Source of the DNA: Desulfobulbaceae bacterium
GTDB taxonomy: Bacteria > Desulfobacterota > Desulfobulbia > Desulfobulbales > Desulfobulbaceae
Assembly (NCBI GenBank): GCA_003508005.1
Contig: DNUE01000021.1
Span: forward strand, 1-20,280
Reading direction: 5' to 3'
DNA: 20,280 nucleotides
In this document: piece by piece, positions 1-7,197 of the stretch
How positions within the stretch are numbered: position 1 is the stretch's first letter
Layout of the letters: each line of letters opens with the position of its first letter
The notes under the pieces: generated by a model
Told to the model about the DNA's origin: nothing
What the model saw: only the letters and a program-made list of their open reading frames with translations
Databases searched by the model: none
Made by a program: the position numbers and the translations under genes

Positions 1-38
1 TGAGTTTCGTACGTAATCAGATATTTTTTTGAAACTAT

Positions 39-76
39 GGGAGCCCGGATTACGCGCGCGCTTCATCCGGGCTCCC
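39..76. terminator. Perfect 12-bp stem-loop downstream of the universal stress gene
   Basis: GGGAGCCCGGAT (39-50) pairs exactly with ATCCGGGCTCCC (65-76) across a 14-base, CG-alternating loop. It lies about 80 bases past the stop of the minus-strand stress gene, where a transcript end is expected. A T-run lies at about 24-30 on the plus strand, which is the wrong side for a classical U-tract in either direction. It may therefore be an mRNA 3'-end stabiliser or an atypical terminator. The pairing is seen directly; the function is inferred. Confidence 0.4.
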
Positions 77-84
77 CAACTATT

Positions 85-120
85 GATCCCGATGCCGATA
101 GCGACCCCGACCCCGATTGG
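85..120. repeat. Degenerate hexanucleotide tandem repeat, six GAYNNS-like units
   Basis: Six consecutive hexamers start with GA: GATCCC, GATGCC, GATAGC, GACCCC, GACCCC and GATTGG. They run in perfect 6-base register between the hairpin and the stop codon of the stress gene. The period of six is not coding for any recognisable protein here. It may be a slippage-prone intergenic repeat; no function can be assigned from sequence. Confidence 0.55.
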
Positions 121-158
121 TTCAAGCCGGTACCGGCGCTGACCCGCAACTTGCCGAA

Positions 159-638
159 CTATTTTTTCTCGCACTCTTCCTGATAAGGATTAATGGTCAG
201 GACCGGGCAGCAGGCATTCTTGACCACCTTGTCGGCAATGCTGCCGAAGATGATTCGCTCTAAACCCTTGTAGCCGTGGGTGCCCATGATAAGCAGGTCG
301 CAGGCGTTGTTCTTGGCATAGCCCATGATCTCCTCGGCAATATCACCGGTGAGCACCTTGCTCTGCACCTCGGGAATGCCTGCGGCCTTGCATTTTTCGC
401 TGCGTTCGTCCACAAAGGAGTGCATCTGCACCTCGGCCGATTCGAAGACCTCCTGTTTCAGGTTCATCATGTTGGCCGGCAGGTCCACGAAACCGGTGTA
501 ATCCTCGAAGTCCTGGACGACAAAAACAAAGTGGAGCGCAGCCTTGAATTTTCCCGCGACATAGATGGCGGACTCGGCAACCTTGGGGGCGTTCTCAGAA
601 AAGTCGATGGGGGTCACAATGATCTTGATCTCTTTCAT
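159..638 (-). CDS. Universal stress protein, UspA family
   Basis: A single-domain, 159-residue, cytosolic USP, the usual length for the family. The N-terminus (KIIVTPIDFSENA) is the first beta strand and loop with the conserved Asp. The C-terminal part carries the ATP-binding signature G-x2-G-x9-G-S (G119, G122, G132-S133) in GTHGYKG...FGS, so it is probably of the ATP-binding class and acts in stress or starvation survival. The start at 638 is chosen over an upstream in-frame ATG at 683 because a strong GGAGGA Shine-Dalgarno sits just before it and homology begins there. It is transcribed divergently from the heme operon. Which USP paralogue this is cannot be told, so no gene symbol is given. 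Confidence 0.93.
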   Translation of the reverse strand: MKEIKIIVTPIDFSENAPKVAESAIYVAGKFKAALHFVFVVQDFEDYTGFVDLPANMMNLKQEVFESAEVQMHSFVDERSEKCKAAGIPEVQSKVLTGDIAEEIMGYAKNNACDLLIMGTHGYKGLERIIFGSIADKVVKNACCPVLTINPYQEECEKK

Positions 639-692
639 GCAGGCTCCTCCTTTTTTTCCAGACAGGCTTGCGGCGGGTTTCACTTCAGGCGT

Positions 693-722
693 ATTCTATG
701 AATATTTTCGCACAGAGCGCAA
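693..722 (-). promoter_or_regulatory. Possible sigma70 promoter for the universal stress gene
   Basis: Read on the minus strand, TTGCGC (717-722) is followed after 18 bases by TAGAAT (693-698). The predicted transcription start near 686 gives a leader of about 48 bases. The -35 box is only a fair match, so this is tentative. Confidence 0.35.
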
Positions 723-756
723 CGCATTACAAGCCAATTTATATGGCATAAACAGG

Positions 757-785
757 TTGACCGCCGACGGCAAGGTGAATAATAT
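757..785 (+). promoter_or_regulatory. Sigma70 promoter of the radical SAM-hemE operon
   Basis: TTGACC (757-762) and TAATAT (780-785) are separated by exactly 17 bases, a near-consensus vegetative promoter. The expected start is near 792, giving a leader of about 34 bases before the ATG at 826. An inverted repeat overlaps the -10 box and start site (described separately), which suggests repression. Confidence 0.6.
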
Positions 786-799
786 ACAAAATTACCTTG
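771..799. promoter_or_regulatory. Inverted repeat across the -10 box, candidate operator
   Basis: CAAGGT (771-776) is matched by ACCTTG (794-799). The arms extend inward as CAAGGTGAAT against ATTACCTTG, with one extra base in the left arm. The arms straddle the TAATAT box and the predicted start, the classic place for a repressor. I do not recognise the site as that of a known regulator. Confidence 0.4.
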
Positions 800-825
800 C
801 ATTATGACTTTTTCTGGAAATTTCC

Positions 826-1878
826 ATGAAATTTGAACCGAAGTGGATAGCCTGGGAGATCACCCGGCGCTGCAACCTGAGGTGCGTTCATTGCCGCTCC
901 TCCTCGGAACTGGAAATCACCGGCCATCCCGACTTTTCCCTGGACGAGGCCAAACGGGTCCTGGATGATATCCATGGCTATGCCGATCCGGTCATGGTCC
1001 TGTCCGGCGGTGAGCCCCTCCTGCGTGGCGATGTGTTCGATATCGCCGCCTATGGCACCGGCCTTGGCATGCGGATGTGCATGGCCACCAACGGCACCCT
1101 GGTCACCGAAGAGATCTGCCGGAAGGTCAAGGAGGCGGGAATCAAGATGGTCTCCCTCAGCCTCGACGGCTCTACCGCTGAGGTGCACGACGATTTCCGC
1201 AACCAGCCCGGGGCCTTTGCCGGGACCATGAACGCCATCCGGCTGTTCAATGAACACGGGATCCAGTTTCTGATCAATTCCTCCTTCACCAGGCGGAACA
1301 AGAAGGAAGCGCCGAAGATTTATCAACTGGTCAAGGGGCTGAAGGCCACGGCCTGGTACCTGTTCATGATCGTCCCCACCGGCCGTGGCGAGGAGATCAT
1401 GGAGGAACTGATCCCGGAGAGCGAATACGAGGACATCCTCAATTGGCATTATGACATGGAAAAGGAGGAGCACGACCTGCTGGTCCGTCCCACCTGCGCT
1501 CCGCAGTACTATCGGATCGTCCTGCAGCGGTCCAAGGAGGAAGGTGAGCGGTTCGAGCGGCGGTCGCTGAAGTTCTCCACCGGCGGCGCCAAGGGCTGCC
1601 TGGCCGGCCAGTTGATCTGCCTTATCGACGTGGACGGCAACGTGCTGCCCTGCAGCTATTTTCCCAAGGCGGCCGGCAATATCCGCGAGCGCTCCTTCAA
1701 GGATATATGGGAAAACTCGCAGCTTTTTCTGGAACTCCGCGATTTCAAAAGGTATAAAGATAACTGCGGCCGGTGTGAGTATGTCAACGTCTGCGGCGGT
1801 TGCCGGGCCAGGGCCTATGCCATGACCGGCGATTATCTGGCGCAGGAGCCGTTCTGCAGTTACCGGCCCGGCACCTGA
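826..1878 (+). CDS. AhbD/NirJ-family radical SAM/SPASM protein, heme-biosynthesis type
   Basis: This 350-residue protein has the radical SAM cluster motif CxxxCxxC (C16, C20, C23, in RRCNLRCVHC), then the SAM-binding GGEP. A C-terminal SPASM region carries eight cysteines (GC-x6-C...VLPC...NCGRC-x5-C-x2-C...FC), enough for further 4Fe-4S clusters. LNWHYD, TCAPQYYRI and CGGCRARAY resemble AhbD, which in the siroheme-dependent pathway oxidatively decarboxylates iron-coproporphyrin to heme, and the related NirJ/AhbC enzymes. The enzyme would be cytosolic. It is the first gene of an operon with hemE 33 bases downstream, which supports a tetrapyrrole substrate. The ribosome binding site is weak. 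It could be AhbD itself or a paralogue; sequence alone does not settle the exact reaction. Confidence 0.82.
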   Translation: MKFEPKWIAWEITRRCNLRCVHCRSSSELEITGHPDFSLDEAKRVLDDIHGYADPVMVLSGGEPLLRGDVFDIAAYGTGLGMRMCMATNGTLVTEEICRKVKEAGIKMVSLSLDGSTAEVHDDFRNQPGAFAGTMNAIRLFNEHGIQFLINSSFTRRNKKEAPKIYQLVKGLKATAWYLFMIVPTGRGEEIMEELIPESEYEDILNWHYDMEKEEHDLLVRPTCAPQYYRIVLQRSKEEGERFERRSLKFSTGGAKGCLAGQLICLIDVDGNVLPCSYFPKAAGNIRERSFKDIWENSQLFLELRDFKRYKDNCGRCEYVNVCGGCRARAYAMTGDYLAQEPFCSYRPGT

Positions 1879-1911
1879 TCTGACGAAAACCTAGATTATG
1901 TAGGACTTCGA

Positions 1912-2934
1912 ATGAACGATACCTTTCTGCGGGCCTGCCGCGGCGAAAAAACCGAATACACTCCGGTCTGGTTCATGCGCCAGGCGGGCCGATATCTCCC
2001 CGAATATCAGCGGGTCCGGGCCAAGTTTACCTTCCTGGAACTGTGCAAGAGCCCGGAGCTGTGCACCGAGGTTACCCTGCAGCCCATCGATATCCTCGGC
2101 TTTGACGCGGCCATCCTCTTCTCCGATATCCTCATTCCCATGGAGGCCATGAACCTGAGCCTGGAGTTCCATGAGGGGAAGGGACCGATCTTCCCCCATC
2201 CGGTCAGGGACCAGAAGGCAGTAGACGCCCTGGTGATCCCGGACCCGGAAGAGCGCACGCCCTTTGTCCTGGAGACCATCCGCCTGCTCCGGAAGGAGCT
2301 CAAGGTGCCGCTGATCGGCTTTGCCGGCGCGCCTTTCACCCTGGCCACCTACCTGGTGGAAGGAGGCTCGTCCAGGGTCTTCCTGGAAACCAAGAAGATG
2401 ATGTTCCAGGCCCCTGAACTCTACGATGCGCTCCTGCAGAAGATCACCCGCTGCACCAGCCTGTATCTGCAGGCCCAGGCCCGGGCGGGCGCCCAGGCCT
2501 TGCAGATATTCGACTCCTGGGCGGGGGTCCTGGCTCCCTGTGATTTCGCGCGTTTCGCCCTGCCCTATGTGCAGACGATTATCAGCGATCTTCGCCGTGC
2601 AACCGACGTGCCGATCATCTATTTTGCCAACAACGGCGCTTCGCTGCTCGAACTCAGCAAGACCGCCGGTGCCGATGTCCTGGGCCTTGACTGGCGGATC
2701 AACATCAGGGATGCCATTGCCAGGGCCGGAAACCACGCGGTCCAGGGCAACCTTGACCCCATTGCCCTGTTTCTGCCCAAGGCGCAGCTCGAAGAACGGA
2801 TCAAAAGGCTTCTGGAGGATGCCAGAGGCGCACGGGGCCATATCTTCAACCTGGGGCACGGCATCGTGCCGCAGACCCCGCCGCTGCAGGCCAGGATCGC
2901 CGTTGAGGCCGTGCACCGCTTCAGCGGGAAATAA
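1912..2934 (+). CDS. hemE: Uroporphyrinogen decarboxylase
   Basis: HemE removes four carboxyl groups from uroporphyrinogen III to give coproporphyrinogen III, in the cytosol and without cofactor. At 340 residues it has normal family length. The signature PVWFMRQAGRYLPEY covers residues 18-32, with the substrate-binding Arg residues R23 and R27. ILFSDILIP follows, with the essential Asp at about residue 72. Also present are FDSWAG, GNLDP and the C-terminal LGHGI histidine loop, so every key residue appears to be there. AGGA lies about eight bases before the ATG. It sits between the AhbD-like gene and the HD-domain gene. HemE belongs to the protoporphyrin or coproporphyrin routes rather than the siroheme route, which makes its pairing with an AhbD-like enzyme notable. 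Confidence 0.97.
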   Translation: MNDTFLRACRGEKTEYTPVWFMRQAGRYLPEYQRVRAKFTFLELCKSPELCTEVTLQPIDILGFDAAILFSDILIPMEAMNLSLEFHEGKGPIFPHPVRDQKAVDALVIPDPEERTPFVLETIRLLRKELKVPLIGFAGAPFTLATYLVEGGSSRVFLETKKMMFQAPELYDALLQKITRCTSLYLQAQARAGAQALQIFDSWAGVLAPCDFARFALPYVQTIISDLRRATDVPIIYFANNGASLLELSKTAGADVLGLDWRINIRDAIARAGNHAVQGNLDPIALFLPKAQLEERIKRLLEDARGARGHIFNLGHGIVPQTPPLQARIAVEAVHRFSGK

Positions 2935-2946
2935 GAGGGAGGCGCC

Positions 2947-3618
2947 ATGGTTCCGGATATCGCCGAATGTTTCCGGCTCATGGAGGAATACGGGATGCTG
3001 CCGAATATCCGGCGGCATTCCCTTGTTGTTGCGCGGGTTGCCTGGCTCCTGGTGGAGGGGTTCAGGGAAAACGGGGGTCCGCCCCTTGTCCTCGATCAGG
3101 AGCTGGTGGTCCCGGGCGCCCTCCTCCACGACATTGCCAAAACCCCCTGTCTGCATTCCGGTTGCGATCATGCGCGGGAAGGTGGCGAGATCTGCAGGAG
3201 CCTGGGCTATCCCGCGATCGCCGGAATTGTCGAGGAACATGTCCTGCTGAAGGACCATGACGACGAGCGGCGTCAGCAAGGAGTATTCATGGCCCGCGAG
3301 ATCATTTACTACGCCGACAAGCGTGTCAGGCACGAGGAAATTGTCAGCCTGGCCGACCGTCTGGTCTACATTCTCGAGCGATACGGGGTCGGAAACCCGG
3401 AAATGGAACGGCGGATCAGGGAAAACTTTGCCAGATGCGTGCAGCTGGAGTATGCTTTATTTCGTTTTCTTCCGTTCACGCCAGAGCAACTGTCTTCGCT
3501 GGCAGTGAGGCACGTGGCGGGGTATCCTGCCGGGCTTCTTCCCGCAGAGGAAGCAGGTGCATTTGTCGGGGGGACAAAGGAAGACGCCGAAGCAGCAAAC
3601 AGGGAATACGGACTTTGA
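2947..3618 (+). CDS. HD-domain metal-dependent phosphohydrolase
   Basis: A 223-residue protein with a complete HD-superfamily metal site: H24, the H61-D62 pair in ALLHDIAKT, H75, H98 and D124 (YYADKR). The ordering matches HDIG-type phosphohydrolases, which hydrolyse phosphate esters such as nucleotides. No second domain, signal peptide or membrane segment is visible, so it is probably a stand-alone cytosolic enzyme. GAGGGAGG precedes the ATG, and only 12 bases separate it from hemE, so it is cotranscribed. The substrate is unknown. Context with heme genes does not predict an HD hydrolase, so the link could be regulatory or incidental. Residues after about 170 (acidic and glycine-rich, ending in REYGL) show no recognisable motif. 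Confidence 0.85.
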   Translation: MVPDIAECFRLMEEYGMLPNIRRHSLVVARVAWLLVEGFRENGGPPLVLDQELVVPGALLHDIAKTPCLHSGCDHAREGGEICRSLGYPAIAGIVEEHVLLKDHDDERRQQGVFMAREIIYYADKRVRHEEIVSLADRLVYILERYGVGNPEMERRIRENFARCVQLEYALFRFLPFTPEQLSSLAVRHVAGYPAGLLPAEEAGAFVGGTKEDAEAANREYGL

Positions 3619-3634
3619 CTGAGGTGACCACAGG

Positions 3635-4384
3635 ATGAAGTTATCTTTCTTGGGTGTTGGAGAGGCCTGCGATCCTGAGCATGGCAACACTTCCTTTCAA
3701 GTTGTTACGGCCAACAACGTCCATCTTCTCTGCGACTGCGGGTTTACCATCCCCCATGCCTATTTTGCCGGCTGTCAGGATGCGGAACAGCTCGACCTGG
3801 TCTGGATTTCCCATTTTCATGGGGACCATTTTTTCGGCATGCCCCTCCTGCTGCTCAGGCTTTGGGAAATGGGCCGGTGCCGGCCGTTGACGGTCTGCGG
3901 CCAGCGCGGCGTGGGCGAGCATGTGATGGGGGCCATGGACCTTGCCTTTTCTGGGTTTGCCGCCAAGCTGTCCTTTGCGGTGCGCTTCGTCGAAGTCGAG
4001 CCGGGCAAGACCCATCAAGTTGCCGGCCTGTCCCTGCGGACCGTGGAAACCGCGCACGGCCAGCGCAACCTTGGGCTGCTGCTGGACGATGGGGAGAGAA
4101 AACTCTATTACAGCGGGGACGGCCGTCCCACGGCAGAGGTTGTGGATTTGGTCCGGCAGAGTGATCTGGCGGTGCACGAGGCTTTCAAACTGCAGGACGA
4201 GTTTCCCTACCATGGTTCCATTACCGGCTGCCTGCAGCTGGCGGACAAGAGCGGACCCTGCAACTTCGCCCTGGTCCACCTGGAAAGAAGATTCAGGCAT
4301 GAGCAGGCCATGGTCATCAATTCCCTCCTGCAGGCCCATCCCCATCTCATCCTGCCGACCCGCGGCACCCAGCTCGATATCTGA
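3635..4384 (+). CDS. Metallo-beta-lactamase fold hydrolase, RNase Z-like
   Basis: A 249-residue MBL-fold enzyme. The zinc-binding HxHxDH motif is SHFHGDH (H60, H62, D64, H65). Further metal ligands are suggested by ETAHG, the YYSGDG aspartate and LVHLE near the end. The opening strand (KLSFLGVGEA) and the layout resemble RNase Z/ElaC and its non-tRNA relatives, but the protein is shorter than canonical RNase Z (about 300 residues) and I do not see a clear tRNA-binding exosite arm. It is therefore called only as a hydrolase. GAGGTGA sits seven bases before the ATG. It is the last gene of the operon, 16 bases after the HD gene, and converges on dmeF with no strong terminator between them. Confidence 0.85.
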   Translation: MKLSFLGVGEACDPEHGNTSFQVVTANNVHLLCDCGFTIPHAYFAGCQDAEQLDLVWISHFHGDHFFGMPLLLLRLWEMGRCRPLTVCGQRGVGEHVMGAMDLAFSGFAAKLSFAVRFVEVEPGKTHQVAGLSLRTVETAHGQRNLGLLLDDGERKLYYSGDGRPTAEVVDLVRQSDLAVHEAFKLQDEFPYHGSITGCLQLADKSGPCNFALVHLERRFRHEQAMVINSLLQAHPHLILPTRGTQLDI

Positions 4385-4441
4385 TCCATCTTCGGCAGTT
4401 CCTGTCGCCATTGCCGCCAATCGCCTCCTTTTATGCTCTCG

Positions 4442-5410
4442 TCAGGACCGGCTTTCGGCAGGAGAATCCTCTTTCGGCTCGATGCAGGGTTCGCCGTCGC
4501 AGGTGTTGATTTCGATGGTAATGTGCACGAGTTCGCGGCAATCGCGGAGCAGGTTCTTGTAATAGTCCACGCCCTGCGGAAAATGGGTGACGATGGAGAT
4601 GATTGCCGCGTAGTGAACCGGCCCAACCCGCCAGACGTGCAGATCGATAATCCGGTTGTCAATCTTTTGTTCGATCCTCTGCCTGATCTCGGCCAGCACC
4701 TGTTCTTCGATGCTGCCGTCCAGGAGAATCGGCCCTGTTTCCCGGAGCAGGGTCCAGGACCAGCGGGAGATTACCAGCGCACCGATGATCCCCATGGCCG
4801 GATCCATCCATGACCAGCCCGCATATTTGCCGGTCACCAGGGCGGTGATCGCCAGCAGCGAGGTGAAGGCATCGGCCAGGACGTGCAGGTAGGCCGCCTT
4901 GAGGTTGTGGTCATGGGGGCGAAGGCGTTCATCCTCGTGGTCATGGCCCTGCTCGTGCCGCCCCTGCAGGACAAAGGCGCTGGCGATGTTGACGGCCAGG
5001 CCAAGAACGGCGACGCCGATGGCTTCGTTGAAATGGATTTGCTGGGGAGCGATGATCCGCTGCAGCGATTCCACGGCCATTATCAGGGCAACCACCGCCA
5101 GGGCGACGGCACTGGCGAATCCACCCAGCACGCTGACCTTGCCTGTACCGAAGGCAAAGGAGGGGTCGCTGGCGTGGCGGCGGGCAAAGCGGTAGGCAAA
5201 GATGGTAATCAGGAAGGCGGCGACATGGGTTCCCATGTGCCACCCGTCCGCCAGCAGGGCCATGGATCCGTAGGCAAGGCCGGCGACTATTTCCACGACC
5301 ATGGTGACCGCGGTCAGAACTAGCACCTTCAGGGTCCGCTGCTCACCGTGTTCATGGATGACCGCGAAATCGTGGTTGTGCCGCCAGTTACTCAGATGAT
5401 GGCTGTGCAT
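4442..5410 (-). CDS. dmeF: Cation diffusion facilitator exporter, DmeF type (Co/Ni efflux)
   Basis: A 322-residue inner-membrane antiporter of the CDF family that exports divalent metals, in the DmeF branch mainly cobalt and nickel. The His-rich N-terminus (MHSHHLSNWRHNHDF) and LLADGWHMGTH (D55, H58, H62) match the DmeF signature. Six hydrophobic helices follow, with a His-rich cytosolic loop (HEQGHDHEDE) and the second metal-site helix LHVLADAFTS. The C-terminal domain (about residues 220-322) is the usual ferredoxin-like cytosolic domain. AGGGG precedes the ATG. It is monocistronic, with no DmeR/RcnR-type repressor gene next to it in the window. The metal preference is inferred from family resemblance only. 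Confidence 0.9.
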   Translation of the reverse strand: MHSHHLSNWRHNHDFAVIHEHGEQRTLKVLVLTAVTMVVEIVAGLAYGSMALLADGWHMGTHVAAFLITIFAYRFARRHASDPSFAFGTGKVSVLGGFASAVALAVVALIMAVESLQRIIAPQQIHFNEAIGVAVLGLAVNIASAFVLQGRHEQGHDHEDERLRPHDHNLKAAYLHVLADAFTSLLAITALVTGKYAGWSWMDPAMGIIGALVISRWSWTLLRETGPILLDGSIEEQVLAEIRQRIEQKIDNRIIDLHVWRVGPVHYAAIISIVTHFPQGVDYYKNLLRDCRELVHITIEINTCDGEPCIEPKEDSPAESRS

Positions 5411-5643
5411 GCCGACCCCTGACAGTCAAAACAGAGCCCCCGGCCACGTGGAGTGCCGACAGACCGGGAGAGATGGGCACAAGGTTTCGGTTGCAGGGAA
5501 ACATTTCACGCCCGGTCCAGCTGAGCAAAAAATATCGAAATATCATTGGCATGAATATTGTCTTGCACCCGCATGGGGACCTCGGATGGTTAAGGGAACG
5601 GACCGGGGAGTCTCTCCCCCCATAGTAGTGAAGGAGGGGATAA
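5411..5643. other. Intergenic stretch upstream of dmeF; leader-like structures, no clear gene
   Basis: The stretch is divergent between dmeF and the beta-CASP nuclease region. A longer plus-strand reading frame across it has an unlikely composition and is not called. The visible elements are a sigma54-like TGGCATG-N4-TTGTC (5547-5562) lacking the key GC of the -12 box, and a GGGGAG/CTCCCC stem-loop at 5605-5619. I see no convincing sigma70 promoter for dmeF. Confidence 0.5.
5605..5640 (+). promoter_or_regulatory. Competing hairpins over a strong Shine-Dalgarno
   Basis: GGGGAG (5605-5610) pairs with CTCCCC (5614-5619) over a three-base loop. The same C-run could instead pair with the GGGGA at 5636-5640, which is part of the AAGGAGGGG ribosome binding site of the 38-codon frame at 5644. 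The two pairings exclude each other, so the region could switch translation. The pairings are real; the switching is inference. Confidence 0.25.
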
Positions 5644-5760
5644 ATGGCAATTGTGAAAAGAGGGAAAGGACGACCGGATCCCGAGGGGGCAGGATATTTT
5701 TGCTGGTCATCGGGCTTGATTTCTGGTCAAATGGACAGGGTCGAGTCCTTCGGCGGATGA
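5644..5760 (+). CDS. Candidate small protein, 38 codons, unknown
   Basis: An ATG six bases after an excellent AGGAGG (5632-5637) opens a 38-codon frame ending in TGA at 5758-5760, 31 bases before the beta-CASP gene. The peptide starts MAIVKRGKGRPDPE, is basic at the N-terminus, has one Cys and Trp near the middle, and has no membrane helix. Tyrosine-recombinase proteins sometimes begin with a similar MAIVKRGK stretch, but nothing else here supports an integrase. The ribosome binding site is the main reason to report it. It may be a real small gene, a leader peptide or chance. Confidence 0.3.
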   Translation: MAIVKRGKGRPDPEGAGYFCWSSGLISGQMDRVESFGG

Positions 5761-5791
5761 CAAAAGATTCCATCTGAACAAGCGAGGCGAT

Positions 5792-7183
5792 ATGCAGATC
5801 GAATTTCATGGGGCGAACAAGAATGTCACGGGTTCCTGCCATCTGGTGCGCTGCAACGGGACCCAGCTTCTCGTTGATTGCGGCATGCATCAGGGCGGGG
5901 CTGATTTCGAGGAGGAAAACCGGGATGACTTCGGCTTTGATCCGGCCGCTATCGATTATCTCCTGCTCACCCACGCCCACCTCGATCATTGCGGCCGGAT
6001 TCCTTTGTTGGTCAAGCGGGGCTTCAAGGGGAAGATCGTTTCTACCCCCGCCACCCGGGAGCTTGCCCGGCTGGTGATGCTCGACTCGGCGAAGCTGCAG
6101 GAGGATGATGCCGAGTACAGGATGAAAAAGGCCGGCCGCCGGGGCAACAGGGTTGAGGTGCCCGAACCTCTGTATAATATCCTGGACGCGCTCAACAGCA
6201 TGGATTATTTCACCGATAACACCGGGTACGGCAAGCGCCTTCCCCTTGCCGACGGGATCAGCGTGACTTTATACGATGCCGGGCATATTCTCGGCTCGGC
6301 CGCCATTGCCTTGGACTTGCAGGAAAACGGGCGAGGCCGGCGGCTGCTGTTTTCCGGTGATATAGGCTACAGCGGCCGGGCGATTGTCCGGGATCCGGCG
6401 CCGCCTCCGGAGGCAGATATCGTGATCATGGAAACCACCTACGGCGACCGGCTGCACAAGGAGCTTAAGCCGTCTGTCGAGGAACTGTACGAGGCGATCA
6501 ACTCCACCTTGAAGAGGGGCGGGAATGTACTTATTCCGAGTTTTGCCCTGGAGCGGGCCCAGGAGATCCTCTACCACCTGCGCGAGGGGATAGAGCAGGG
6601 TGCACTGCCCCAATCCATGCAGGTCTTTCTCGATTCACCCATGGCTATTTCCGCCACCCAGATCTTCCGCCGGCACCCGGAATGCTTTGATGAGGAGGCC
6701 TTCGAGATATTCAGGTCCGGCCAGGACCCCTTTGCCCTGCCGGGCCTGCGTTTTACCAGGGAAACCGCCGAGTCCATAGCCATCAACAATTTCCGGGGCG
6801 GCGCGGTGATCATCGCCGGCTCCGGCATGTGCACCGGCGGGAGGATCAGGCACCATCTCAAGCAAAATCTCTGGCGTAAGGAGGCCAGCGTTGTTTTTGT
6901 CGGCTTCGCGGCCCAGGGAACACCCGCCCGACGGATCATCGACGGCGAGAAAAGCATAAAAATATTCGGCGAGGAAATTTCGGTGCGCGCCCGGATCCAT
7001 ACCATCGGCGGTTTCTCGGCCCATGCCGATCAAAAGGAACTGCTGGCCTGGCATCGGCAGACCGGCAGACCGGCTACCACTTTCCTGGTGCACGGCGAAG
7101 AGAAGATTATAGCAAAATTTGCCGGGCTGCTGTCCGGCACCCGGGTGGAGATGCCTGACCTGCACCAGGTTTATGATATCTGA
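5792..7183 (+). CDS. Beta-CASP metallo-beta-lactamase RNA-processing exonuclease
   Basis: A 463-residue protein of the bacterial beta-CASP/RMMBL group related to CPSF-73 and TTHA0252-type nucleases, which cut or trim RNA in the cytosol using two zinc ions. Motif 1 is D29 (LLVDCG). Motif 2 is THAHLDHCGR with H61, H63, D65 and H66. Motif 3 is DAGHILGSA and motif 4 is FSGDIGY. The beta-CASP insert follows, with the IPSFALERAQE helix and GSGMCTGGR. The RMMBL tail has IGGFSAHADQ and VHGEE. All catalytic motifs are intact and the length is typical. AGG lies shortly before the ATG. Downstream, it converges with the B12-radical SAM gene with 14 bases between stops. The target RNA is unknown. Confidence 0.93.
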   Translation: MQIEFHGANKNVTGSCHLVRCNGTQLLVDCGMHQGGADFEEENRDDFGFDPAAIDYLLLTHAHLDHCGRIPLLVKRGFKGKIVSTPATRELARLVMLDSAKLQEDDAEYRMKKAGRRGNRVEVPEPLYNILDALNSMDYFTDNTGYGKRLPLADGISVTLYDAGHILGSAAIALDLQENGRGRRLLFSGDIGYSGRAIVRDPAPPPEADIVIMETTYGDRLHKELKPSVEELYEAINSTLKRGGNVLIPSFALERAQEILYHLREGIEQGALPQSMQVFLDSPMAISATQIFRRHPECFDEEAFEIFRSGQDPFALPGLRFTRETAESIAINNFRGGAVIIAGSGMCTGGRIRHHLKQNLWRKEASVVFVGFAAQGTPARRIIDGEKSIKIFGEEISVRARIHTIGGFSAHADQKELLAWHRQTGRPATTFLVHGEEKIIAKFAGLLSGTRVEMPDLHQVYDI

Positions 7184-7197
7184 GAGAAGTTGAGCAT

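Noticed and set aside
1891..3333. 480-codon open frame antisense to hemE and the HD gene
   Set aside because: It is a GC-driven shadow: the plus strand carries unmistakable HemE and HD motifs, and the antisense protein has low-complexity composition and no recognisable domain.
5547..5562. Sigma54-like promoter TGGCATG-N4-TTGTC
   Set aside because: The -12 box has GT where the invariant GC is expected, and no activator gene or site is nearby.
5409..5777. 122-codon plus-strand frame upstream of the beta-CASP gene
   Set aside because: It has no ribosome site, unlikely composition and overlaps the better-supported 38-codon frame in another phase.
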